A stretch of DNA of 48,024 bases from an uncultured Fidelibacterota bacterium (GTDB lineage Bacteria; Fidelibacterota; Marinisomatia; Marinisomatales; Marinisomataceae). The position numbers and the translations under genes were made by a program. Positions 17,402-25,267 of this stretch are shown here, piece after piece (the stretch's first letter is position 1; each line of letters opens with the position of its first letter). Location of the stretch: positions 90,001 to 138,024 of the forward strand of contig CABZHT010000002.1 in NCBI GenBank assembly GCA_902525615.1, written 5' to 3'. Under the pieces are notes generated by a model, which was given only the letters and a program-made list of their open reading frames with translations, was not told where the DNA came from and searched no databases.

Positions 17402-19468
17402 ATGTATCTTTCTATTATAATTCTAATTTATTCTATTTTCGTTTTATTTTTTTTTAATGATGTTATAATCTTTGAAAATACATTTGCCTCCGGTGACTCC
17501 TTTAATCCTTATGCCATACATCATATTCTTGATCAGATTAGATTAGCTTCATCAGAGTGGCCGCAATGGCAACCATGGATTTTTTCTGGAATGCCAACCT
17601 TAGAAGCATTTACTTATGTCAATCTACTATATCTGCCAAGCTACTTTTTAGATTTGCTAGGTGTTTCAGACTTAAATATTCAATTTATTCATCTAGTTTT
17701 TTCTGCAGTAAGTATGTTTTATTTGGTTCAAAAGCTTATTCAAAATAAGAAAATTGCATTTATTTCAGGATTGCTTTGGATGTTAAATCCTTTTTTAATC
17801 ACTATGATTGTTTATGGGCATGGAAGTCAGATGATGACAGCTGCTTTTTTTCCAATTACATTATTATTGCTTTTAAGATTGAAAGATGAACAATCAATTT
17901 TCAATATGCTTTTATTTGCTTTGTTTCTAGGCTTGCAATTACAAAGAGCGCATGTCCAAATAGCTTATTATAGTTGTATGTTGTTGGGATCTTTCTTCAT
18001 TTATACTTTTTACCAAAATAGAAATAAAAAATATGCTACTTTATTTTTTTCAGGAATTATTATTGCATTCTTAATTGCTTCACATATTTACTTACCATCC
18101 TTGGATTACCGTGAAATGTCGATTAGATCTAGCAATATGGGTAGTTTTGCTTATGCAACAAATTGGTCTATGCACCCTAAGGAATTATTGACATACCTCA
18201 TGCCTAATTTCTTTGGATTCGGAGGTTCAACTTATACAGGTTTTATGCCTTTTACTGATTTCCCAAATTATGTTGGATTGCCCGTACTATTATTTGCTTT
18301 TTTGTCATTTAGAAAGTTAAACAGTATGAGATTATTTTTTTGGACGATATTAGTAATTTCAATTCTACTCTCTTTTGGAAAGTATTTCGAAATCTTTTAC
18401 CAATTCTTTTATAATTATTTACCTTTTTTTAGCAGTTTTAGAGTTCCAAGCATGATACTCATTGTATCAAATTTTTGCATGTATATTTTATGCGCTTATG
18501 GCTTAAAAGATACTCTTGAAATAATTAAGAATAAATTTCCTCAAATTCAGACACAGACCATTTTTTATATATTTTTGATACTTTCCTTAATTGATATATA
18601 TAGGGTTGATAGTAGAATTATCAATCCAAGACAAGATTCAGGCCAACAAAACCAAATTATAACTATTGAAAGCTTTGAGTCAGTATTTAATGAGGACGAA
18701 ACAATAATCTTTTTAAAAGAAAACCTCGGTTTAAATAGAATTTACCCTGCAGGTTCTTTGTTTGCTGATCCAAAATTTAAATATCATGGTATTGAATCAG
18801 TTGGAGGATATCATCCAGCAAAATTTGGTCATTATTCTGAATTGCTAAAGAACACAAATAACTTACTTTCAATACCAGTATTACAATTTTTAAATGTAAA
18901 ATATTTTATTAGCCCTGTTGAAATTTCTCATCCCAAACTAAAACTAAAAAAAGAGTCCGTTTTTCAATCAGTCAATGGAAGAAAGAAAGTTTATATTTAT
19001 AATTTAGATAAAAGTAATCCAAGAGCTTGGTTTGTAAAAGATGTGATTAAAGAAGATCAAAATTTGTACAATTATTTGAATGCATCTGCATTTAATCCAT
19101 CAAAAACTGCGATAGTAGATAAACTAGATGATTCAAGATATAAAATTGGTAAAATTCTTAATATTGATTGGGACGTGGAAACAATCATTATTGATTATGA
19201 AGCAAATGAAAAAGGGCTATTAGTCCTAAGTGAAATTTATTATCCTGCTAGATGGAAAGCCTATATTGATGACTCTGAAGTAGAGGTTTTTAGAGCAAAC
19301 AGTGTTTTAAGAGCAGTAGAAGTGAAAGCTGGAACAAATAAGATAATTTTTGAATATGATAATGGTTTATTTAACATTTTACATACAGTTTCAAATCTTA
19401 TTGTGCTTTTCATGTGTTTTTATCTTTTTAAGCCTAAAGTTATGGCCTTGTTAAAGAACTTCAGGTAA
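17402..19468 (+). CDS. YfhO-family membrane protein (GT-C-like)
   Basis: A 688-residue polytopic protein. About 11 hydrophobic segments fill residues 1-400, with an early outer loop rich in aromatic residues (WPQWQPWIFSGMPTLEAFTY). Residues 430-660 form an external domain that ends in strands typical for YfhO: LVLSEIYYPARWKAYIDDSE and VKAGTNKIIFEYD, followed by a last helix. YfhO proteins glycosylate lipoteichoic acid in Gram-positives and have GT-C architecture, using polyprenyl-linked sugars outside the membrane. Here, next to a flippase and a DPM1-like enzyme that could supply polyprenyl-phosphate sugar, a similar role in decorating a surface glycan is a reasonable inference. Confidence 0.8.
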   Translation: MYLSIIILIYSIFVLFFFNDVIIFENTFASGDSFNPYAIHHILDQIRLASSEWPQWQPWIFSGMPTLEAFTYVNLLYLPSYFLDLLGVSDLNIQFIHLVFSAVSMFYLVQKLIQNKKIAFISGLLWMLNPFLITMIVYGHGSQMMTAAFFPITLLLLLRLKDEQSIFNMLLFALFLGLQLQRAHVQIAYYSCMLLGSFFIYTFYQNRNKKYATLFFSGIIIAFLIASHIYLPSLDYREMSIRSSNMGSFAYATNWSMHPKELLTYLMPNFFGFGGSTYTGFMPFTDFPNYVGLPVLLFAFLSFRKLNSMRLFFWTILVISILLSFGKYFEIFYQFFYNYLPFFSSFRVPSMILIVSNFCMYILCAYGLKDTLEIIKNKFPQIQTQTIFYIFLILSLIDIYRVDSRIINPRQDSGQQNQIITIESFESVFNEDETIIFLKENLGLNRIYPAGSLFADPKFKYHGIESVGGYHPAKFGHYSELLKNTNNLLSIPVLQFLNVKYFISPVEISHPKLKLKKESVFQSVNGRKKVYIYNLDKSNPRAWFVKDVIKEDQNLYNYLNASAFNPSKTAIVDKLDDSRYKIGKILNIDWDVETIIIDYEANEKGLLVLSEIYYPARWKAYIDDSEVEVFRANSVLRAVEVKAGTNKIIFEYDNGLFNILHTVSNLIVLFMCFYLFKPKVMALLKNFR

Positions 19469-19482
19469 ACTAATTTTAGTCC

Positions 19483-19794
19483 ATGAATCAAAAAATAATA
19501 ATAATGCAACAAAGCGAAGCATCTTTTCTAGATATTTTTCTTTCCCAATTACCAATCTTCCTAATTTTTTTAGTGTTATACTATTTCATTCTAAGACCTA
19601 ATTCTAAAAAACAAGAATCAGTAAAATTGATGCAAGAAAATTTATCAAAAGGAGATAGAGTAGTAACTATTGGAGGAATTCATGGAAAAGTTACTACAGT
19701 AAAAAGTGAAACTGTAATTATAAAAATATCTAATGAAAATGAAATGACTGTCGACAGAGTTGCAATTGCAAAAGTTAAAAATTCCTCAAAATAA
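19483..19794 (+). CDS. yajC: Preprotein translocase accessory subunit YajC
   Basis: A 103-residue single-pass membrane protein that joins SecDF in the Sec translocon. The membrane helix is at about residues 20-40 (LPIFLIFLVLYYFILRP), immediately followed by the conserved RPNSKKQE and the soluble beta domain LSKGDRVVTIGGIHGKVTTV. The ATG at 19483 gives a slightly extended polar N-terminus; a second in-frame ATG at 19504 gives 96 residues and is equally possible, as neither has a ribosome-binding site. secD and secF are not adjacent; def and fmt follow. Confidence 0.9.
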   Translation: MNQKIIIMQQSEASFLDIFLSQLPIFLIFLVLYYFILRPNSKKQESVKLMQENLSKGDRVVTIGGIHGKVTTVKSETVIIKISNENEMTVDRVAIAKVKNSSK

Positions 19795-19797
19795 TCT

Positions 19798-20307
19798 ATG
19801 GCAGTTCAAAAAGTAGTTACATATGGTCATTCTGCTCTTAGAGCAATATCAAAAAATATAACAGATTTTTCAAACATTAGAAGTTTAATTGATGGTTTAT
19901 TCGATACAATGTATGAGTTTGATGGTATTGGACTAGCAGCAAACCAAATTGGAATAAATAAGCGCATATTTGTAGTAGATATATCTCACACAGATGAATG
20001 TGAATCTCCTTTAGTATTTATCAATGGAAAAATAATTAGTGGTGAAGGATCTTGTGTTGATTCTGAAGGATGTCTTTCATTGCCTGAAATTAGAATCAAT
20101 GTAGAGCGATATGATTCAATAACATATGAGTATTTAGATCACAACCTTGAAAAACATACAAAGGTTTTTAGCGGCTTTTTAGCCACAGTTATTCAACATG
20201 AAAATGATCATCTCGATGGAAAATTAATAACTGATTATGCTACTCCTACAGATCTTTTAAAATACGATAAGGCGCTTAAATTAATGAAATCAAGCAATGT
20301 CAAATAA
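19798..20307 (+). CDS. def: Peptide deformylase
   Basis: Removes the N-formyl group from new proteins. All three metal-site motifs are intact: GIGLAANQIG at residues 43-52, EGCLSLPE at 90-97 (metal-ligand Cys92) and QHENDHLDG at 133-141 (ligand histidines 134 and 138 with catalytic Glu135). The 169-residue length is usual. It lies three bases after yajC and overlaps fmt by 11 bases; def-fmt pairing is widespread because the two enzymes add and remove the same formyl group. Confidence 0.97.
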   Translation: MAVQKVVTYGHSALRAISKNITDFSNIRSLIDGLFDTMYEFDGIGLAANQIGINKRIFVVDISHTDECESPLVFINGKIISGEGSCVDSEGCLSLPEIRINVERYDSITYEYLDHNLEKHTKVFSGFLATVIQHENDHLDGKLITDYATPTDLLKYDKALKLMKSSNVK

Positions 20308-21235
20308 AGATATAAATATAATTTTTTTTGGTAATACTGATTTTTCAAACCCAACTCTTCTAGCTTGTAATAACAGTTTTAATCTTAAAGCAGTTGTTAC
20401 AAATAAATTAAAAAAAATGGGTCGTGGACAAAAAATTCTTGATACACCTGTGATGACTTTAGCCAAGGAAGAGAATTTAAAAATTATAGAAGCTGTAGAT
20501 TTGAATGATGCAAGTTTTATTGATCAACTTAAAGATTTAAATCCTGATTTTTTTGTAGTAGTTGCGTATAGAATTCTTCCAGAGTCTTTACTGAGTATAC
20601 CTAAATATGGATCCATTAATATCCATTCTTCATTGCTACCAAAATATAGAGGAGCCGCACCAATTCAACATGCATTATTAAATCAAGAAGATTCAACAGG
20701 AGTCTCCACTTTTTTGATAGAACCGAAAGTTGATACTGGAAAAATAATTGATCAATTAAAAATTGAAATAACAAAAAATGATAATTATGGTTCTTTATCT
20801 AAAAAACTAAGTGAAGTTGGAGCAGATCTTATTGAATCTTCAATTAATAAATGTTTGCACCATTCTTCAGAATTAATCGAACAAGATAATAGTATAGCTA
20901 CTTTAGCACCTAAAATTTCAAAGGATGATTTAAAAATTAATTGGAATGATAAGTCAGATATAATACTGGCTAAAGTCAGGGCTTTCTCGCCAACACCTGG
21001 TGCTTTTACTACCATTAATAGCAAAAGATTAAAAATCTTCAAAGCTGAGTCAATTAATAATGATAATAATCACGAAATTGGTTCTATATATCGTGTAGAT
21101 AAAAATTTTTTCGATGTTCAGTGTGGTCAAAATGCATTAAGGCTTCATAGTGTACAATTAGAGGGTAAAAAAGCAATGGATTCAAAAGATTTCATTGTAG
21201 GTTATCAAGATTTAGGTTCAAATATTCTTATATGA
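20297..21235 (+). CDS. fmt: Methionyl-tRNA formyltransferase
   Basis: Formylates initiator Met-tRNA using 10-formyltetrahydrofolate. The catalytic triad is present as Asn108, His110 and Asp146: the folate-site motif reads SINIHSSLLPKYRGAAPI at residues 106-123, and the aspartate lies in KVDTGKI. The tRNA-binding loop basic stretch is KLKKMGRGQKI near residues 37-47. The C-terminal OB-like domain includes VRAFSPTPGAFTT. At 312 residues it matches the family. It follows def with an 11-base overlap and overlaps the PASTA gene by four bases. Confidence 0.97.
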   Translation: MSNKDINIIFFGNTDFSNPTLLACNNSFNLKAVVTNKLKKMGRGQKILDTPVMTLAKEENLKIIEAVDLNDASFIDQLKDLNPDFFVVVAYRILPESLLSIPKYGSINIHSSLLPKYRGAAPIQHALLNQEDSTGVSTFLIEPKVDTGKIIDQLKIEITKNDNYGSLSKKLSEVGADLIESSINKCLHHSSELIEQDNSIATLAPKISKDDLKINWNDKSDIILAKVRAFSPTPGAFTTINSKRLKIFKAESINNDNNHEIGSIYRVDKNFFDVQCGQNALRLHSVQLEGKKAMDSKDFIVGYQDLGSNILI

Positions 21236-21951
21236 AAAATCTATTTAAAAATTTATCAATTTTTTTTATTACTGGAGTGATAGTATTAATGACATTTAAT
21301 TTTATTCTAATGCCATTATATATTAATGCACGAAATGTAGTAGTAATTCCAGATTTAGAGGGCTTAACATTGGATGAAGCAAATCAGTTGTCAAAATCTG
21401 AAGGTATCGAGGTTGTAATTGCTGATACAATTTTTACAAATGACTTAAATCCAAATATAGTAATTGAACAATTTCCAACATCTGGTAAAGAAGTAAAGCT
21501 TGGAAGATCAATCAAAGTTAAAATTACCCAATTTAATCAAAAAATTATTGTTCCATCTCTTTTAGGTAAAACATTAAGAGCTGCAGAAATCGAATTGGAT
21601 CAAAACGGTATTGAGTTGGACTCAATTTATTATTCGTTCAGTTCAAAATATCCTAAAGGCATAGTTTCTTGGCAAAGTCCAACAGAAAACGATAGCATAA
21701 GAAAAGGATTTGGTGTTCGAATTGAAGTCAGTAATGGATTAGCACCTAATGATTTAGTAGATATTCCTGATTTTCAAGGAATTTTTCTTAGTGAAGCACT
21801 TAAAATCATTGAGGAAAGAGGTTTCTTTGAAGGAAAAATTCAATATGTTGAAAACAAAAAGTTTTTACCAAATACAGTATTAAATCAAAGTCCAAAGGAA
21901 GGAACTAAGGTTTCTCAAGGTTCAAAAATTAACTTAGTAATAGCAAAATGA
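21232..21951 (+). CDS. Membrane-anchored three-PASTA-domain protein
   Basis: A 239-residue protein with a short cytoplasmic N-terminus, one membrane helix at about residues 9-30 (IFFITGVIVLMTFNFILM), and three consecutive PASTA domains at about 35-98, 102-168 and 174-239 (VIPDLEGLTLDEANQLS; IVPSLLGKTLRAAEIELDQ; DIPDFQGIFLSEALKIIEE). PASTA domains bind peptidoglycan fragments or beta-lactams in PknB-type kinases and penicillin-binding proteins. There is no kinase or transpeptidase part here; stand-alone PASTA proteins of this kind are known in the Bacteroidetes group with no clear function. It overlaps fmt and the next lipoprotein gene by four bases each. Confidence 0.88.
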   Translation: MKNLFKNLSIFFITGVIVLMTFNFILMPLYINARNVVVIPDLEGLTLDEANQLSKSEGIEVVIADTIFTNDLNPNIVIEQFPTSGKEVKLGRSIKVKITQFNQKIIVPSLLGKTLRAAEIELDQNGIELDSIYYSFSSKYPKGIVSWQSPTENDSIRKGFGVRIEVSNGLAPNDLVDIPDFQGIFLSEALKIIEERGFFEGKIQYVENKKFLPNTVLNQSPKEGTKVSQGSKINLVIAK

Positions 21952-22892
21952 TCCGAAGTTTTTTTTTAGTTTCTTTTCTTCTAATGTCATGCAATAATGA
22001 TTCTTCAGAAATAGCAATATCTAAGGATATTGATTTTAACATTATGGTAAATGACTACAAATTAGTTGATTCTGATTCTTTACAAGTAAAGCTGAGCTAT
22101 CATAATCCTGATTTAAGAAATATTGAGATTCATTGGTCGACTAATGATATAATAAATGGAAAATTTGATTTTGGTTCGGACTCATTGAATAGTCATGTAA
22201 GAAACATTCCTGTAAGTATTGATGCTGATTCAGTATTAATTGATTTAAAGCAAGACAGATTATCTATTAATAGCTTCTCTATAAAAGTTGAGCCTAGAAA
22301 TCAGCAAAGAGTAATTATACTTAATGACAATGAAAGTAGTTTTGCTAGTTTGTTGGATAATAACCGGTTATTTCAATATGATATAGTTAAAACTGAAAGT
22401 TTTAAAAAGTATGATTTTTCTGGATATGATATTTTAATAGTTGAAGGTATAAAAGATTTTTCTGATAACTTAATTAGAGAGATTCAAAAATTTATGTTAG
22501 GAAAAAAACCCATTTTATATTTTATAGACAATGTCGATAGTGAATATTTATCTAAAACTCTCGATTATCCAAAAGTTAAAGCATTAAGAGGTGCATCAAA
22601 AAATCAGTTCTTTAAATTTGAAGAAGAATATCCAATTAAATATTTATCAAATAATAGTAAAGCATTTCAAGTATATAGATTTTATGAACTAAAAGATTAT
22701 AACTCCGATGAAGCTTTTTTTAATATTTCAACCAATGACCCGCTTGTAATCAAAAAAAATATTTTAGGTTCAAATGTAATATTCTTAGCTACCAAAATAG
22801 ATGGAGAATGGACAAATAATATTTTTAATGAATTTATTTACGATATTTTCATAGAACTTGTTTTCAATCAAATTGTAGTAAATGAATCGTAA
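21948..22892 (+). CDS. Uncharacterised lipoprotein
   Basis: I do not recognise this 314-residue protein. It has a short signal peptide with lipobox LLMSC, so it should be lipidated at Cys15. Residues about 25-120 are rich in strands and serine/aspartate (NDYKLVDSDSLQVKLSYHN), suggesting a beta-sandwich. Residues about 120-300 read like a Rossmann or amidotransferase-like alpha/beta domain without obvious catalytic residues (QQRVIILNDNESSFASLLD; YDILIVEGIKDFSDNLIRE; KPILYFIDNVDSEY). It is translationally coupled to the PASTA gene (ATGA) and overlaps hflX by 11 bases. The pair may act together at the envelope; this is inference. Confidence 0.6.
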   Translation: MIRSFFLVSFLLMSCNNDSSEIAISKDIDFNIMVNDYKLVDSDSLQVKLSYHNPDLRNIEIHWSTNDIINGKFDFGSDSLNSHVRNIPVSIDADSVLIDLKQDRLSINSFSIKVEPRNQQRVIILNDNESSFASLLDNNRLFQYDIVKTESFKKYDFSGYDILIVEGIKDFSDNLIREIQKFMLGKKPILYFIDNVDSEYLSKTLDYPKVKALRGASKNQFFKFEEEYPIKYLSNNSKAFQVYRFYELKDYNSDEAFFNISTNDPLVIKKNILGSNVIFLATKIDGEWTNNIFNEFIYDIFIELVFNQIVVNES

Positions 22893-23994
22893 GATTGAAA
22901 CAGCGATAGTTGTTGCTCCAAGAATATGGAAAAGCAGTAAGAATTATCATAACAGTGTTGAGGAAATATCATTACTCATATCTACTCTTGGTGTAAAAGT
23001 AAAAGGAGTAGTTGAACAAAAAATAAACACTATAAATTCTGCGTATTTCATTGGAAGTGGAAAAGCAAAACAAGTAATTGAGCAGGCTAAAATGCTTGGA
23101 GTAGATTATATAATTTTTGATGAAGACTTAAGTCCTGTTCAAACTAAAAATTTTCAAAAATTAAATAAAGACATTAAGCTCTTAGATAGGCCTGGCGTAA
23201 TACTTGAAATATTTTTTAGAAATGCAAAATCAAAAGAATCTAAGACACAAGTCGAACTAGCTAGATTGCAATACCAATTACCCAGGTTGACCAGATTATG
23301 GACACACCTTGAAAGGCAGATGGGAGGATTTGGAACAAGGGCAGGTGCTGGTGAAACACAGATTGAGGTTGATAGAAGAATTATTCGAAAAAAGATTTCT
23401 TTGCTTAAGAAAAAACTTAAGAGTATCGACTCCGAAAGACAGGTACAAAGTAAAAAGAGAAAGTCATTTTTTAGAACGTCATTTGTTGGATACACAAATG
23501 TAGGAAAATCATCTTTAATGAAATCAGTTACTAAAAGTGATGTATTAATCCGAAATCAGTTATTTGCTACTTTGGACACTACTGTTAGAAGATTATTTAT
23601 TGGTGACAATAATTATGTCCTTTTAAGTGATACAGTTGGTTTTATTAGAAATCTTCCTGATAATTTAATCGCTAGTTTCAAATCTACGCTTCAAGAGGTG
23701 GTTGATTCAAATTTATTATTAATCGTTCTGGATGCAAATTCACAAGATTTGTTCAATGAAATAGAAACAATCAAAAGTGTTTTAAAGGAGATAAATGCTA
23801 ATGAAATTGATTATAAATATGTTTTTAATAAGATTGATTTAGTAGATCCTGAGAAAATTTCTTATTTAAAGCAATCGTTTCCAGATAGTTTGATGGTTTC
23901 TTCCACAAGATCGTTACAAATTTCAGATATAAAAGATACAATTGCAGAAAAATATGAAGAGTGGGTTAACGTTCTAAAGAATCCATCACACTAG
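22882..23994 (+). CDS. hflX: GTPase HflX
   Basis: A ribosome-associated GTPase that splits stalled or heat-damaged ribosomes. The N-terminal HflX domain covers residues 1-130 (YFIGSGKAKQVIEQAK). A linker helix carries HLERQMGGFGTRAGAGETQ and a basic coiled coil. The GTPase domain has G1 GYTNVGKSS at 203-211, G3 DTVGF at 250-254 and G4 NKID at 316-319. The GETQ loop has one extra residue compared with the usual GLRGPGETQ form. Its last 29 bases overlap the convergent dicarboxylate transporter gene. Length (370) is slightly short, with a reduced C-terminal domain. Confidence 0.95.
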   Translation: MNRKIETAIVVAPRIWKSSKNYHNSVEEISLLISTLGVKVKGVVEQKINTINSAYFIGSGKAKQVIEQAKMLGVDYIIFDEDLSPVQTKNFQKLNKDIKLLDRPGVILEIFFRNAKSKESKTQVELARLQYQLPRLTRLWTHLERQMGGFGTRAGAGETQIEVDRRIIRKKISLLKKKLKSIDSERQVQSKKRKSFFRTSFVGYTNVGKSSLMKSVTKSDVLIRNQLFATLDTTVRRLFIGDNNYVLLSDTVGFIRNLPDNLIASFKSTLQEVVDSNLLLIVLDANSQDLFNEIETIKSVLKEINANEIDYKYVFNKIDLVDPEKISYLKQSFPDSLMVSSTRSLQISDIKDTIAEKYEEWVNVLKNPSH

Positions 23995-25228
23995 CAACTG
24001 TCGCATCTCCGGTGACGTTTGTAGCAGTTCTAATCATATCAAGAATTCTATCCACACCTAGAATAAGCGCAATACCTTCACTTGGTACATTTATAGCTTC
24101 TAAAATAATAATCAGCATGATGATTCCTGCTCCTGGTACAGCTGCAGTTCCTATGGAAGCTAAAACAGCGGTAGCCACAATCGTAAATTGGTTAGCTAAT
24201 GTTAAATCCATGCCGACTGCCTGCGCAATGAAGACTGCTGCTACTCCTTGATACAATGCAGTTCCATCCATATTAATTGTTGCTCCTAGAGGCAACACAA
24301 ATGATGAAATCTCCTCTGAAATTCCAAGATCCTTTTCACAACGCTTCATAGTTACTGGCAAGGTTGCTCCACTTGAACTTGTTGAAAATCCTAAAAGCTG
24401 TACTGGTGCCATAGATTTAAGAAAATGTTTTATATCCATGTTTGTAAAAATCTTTAGTAGTGTCATGTAGGTTATTCCCATATGAACAAAAAGACCAAGA
24501 ATCACAACACCCATATAAAAAACTAAAGCAGAAAGAATTTCACTTATTTGAGAAATATCACCAGAAACAGAACTAATTGTTTTAGCGATCAATGCAAATA
24601 CTCCAAAAGGAGCAAAATACATTATCATTTCAACTAGTTTAATAATCATTTGATTTATGCCTTCTAAAAACTCTAAAACTGGTCTTGAGTATTTTCTATC
24701 AATTCCAATTAGAGCAATTCCAAATATCAATGAAATGAAAACTACTTGAAGCATATTTCTGTTATTGGATGCAGCAGAAAAAATATTACCAGGAACCATA
24801 TCTACCAGCGGTTGAAGAGGTCCTCTATTTTGTTGAATTGATGCTGCAGCTTCTTGTTTATCTGCCGCAGTATTAAAGTATTCACTTGATAAACTTTCTT
24901 GATAGCTTTCTGGAATGGTATTTCCAGGCTCAAGCAAATTAACTAATATGAGCCCAATGCTAACTGCTACTGCAGTTGTTGAAATGTAGAGCGCAATAGT
25001 CTTCCAACCAATTCTTGATAATTTTCTAGTGTCAGACAATGATGCAACTCCAGTAATTAATGAGGAAACAACCAATGGAACTGCAATTAATTTTAAAAGA
25101 TTAAGAAATATTGTTCCAAAAGGGGAAATGAAGTCTGATGTAAAACCATTCCAGCCATTTACTGCACTTAAAATACCGTAAATAGCTCCTAAAACTAATC
25201 CAATAATTATTTTCCAATGTAATTGCAT
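23966..25228 (-). CDS. Dicarboxylate/amino acid:cation symporter (DAACS, GltP/DctA-like)
   Basis: A 420-residue glutamate-transporter-fold protein that takes up acidic amino acids or C4-dicarboxylates with sodium or protons. Hairpin 1 carries STSSSGATLPVTMK and the TM7 region has LPLGATINMDGTALYQ, the two best-known signatures of the family; hairpin 2 has GIGTAAVPGAG-like sequence (SIGTAAVPGAGIIML), followed by TM8 LGVDRILDMIRTATNVTGD. The last of these holds the substrate-carboxylate contacts; the RTATNVTGD arrangement favours an acidic substrate. It is convergent with hflX (29-base overlap) and divergent from the next symporter with 39 bases between the starts. Confidence 0.93.
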   Translation of the reverse strand: MQLHWKIIIGLVLGAIYGILSAVNGWNGFTSDFISPFGTIFLNLLKLIAVPLVVSSLITGVASLSDTRKLSRIGWKTIALYISTTAVAVSIGLILVNLLEPGNTIPESYQESLSSEYFNTAADKQEAAASIQQNRGPLQPLVDMVPGNIFSAASNNRNMLQVVFISLIFGIALIGIDRKYSRPVLEFLEGINQMIIKLVEMIMYFAPFGVFALIAKTISSVSGDISQISEILSALVFYMGVVILGLFVHMGITYMTLLKIFTNMDIKHFLKSMAPVQLLGFSTSSSGATLPVTMKRCEKDLGISEEISSFVLPLGATINMDGTALYQGVAAVFIAQAVGMDLTLANQFTIVATAVLASIGTAAVPGAGIIMLIIILEAINVPSEGIALILGVDRILDMIRTATNVTGDATVASVMDSLER

Positions 25229-25267
25229 TTGTAAAAATAATATATGTATTATGTGTAAACTATTACA
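25229..25267. promoter_or_regulatory. 39-base divergent spacer between two symporter genes
   Basis: The only non-coding space available to start both genes. On the plus strand TATTAT at 25247-25252 could be a -10 box, placing a start site only some 8 bases before the ATG at 25268. On the minus strand TATATTATTTTTAC ends about four bases before the other ATG. Any -35 elements would have to lie inside the opposite gene. No ribosome-binding site is seen on either side. Promoter positions are guesses from base pattern. Confidence 0.35.

Noticed and set aside
23154-23495. 113-residue reading frame opposite hflX
   Set aside because: It mirrors conserved HflX sequence, has no homology-like motifs or start context, and is one of many antisense shadows (others lie opposite ileS, pyrE and dsbD).
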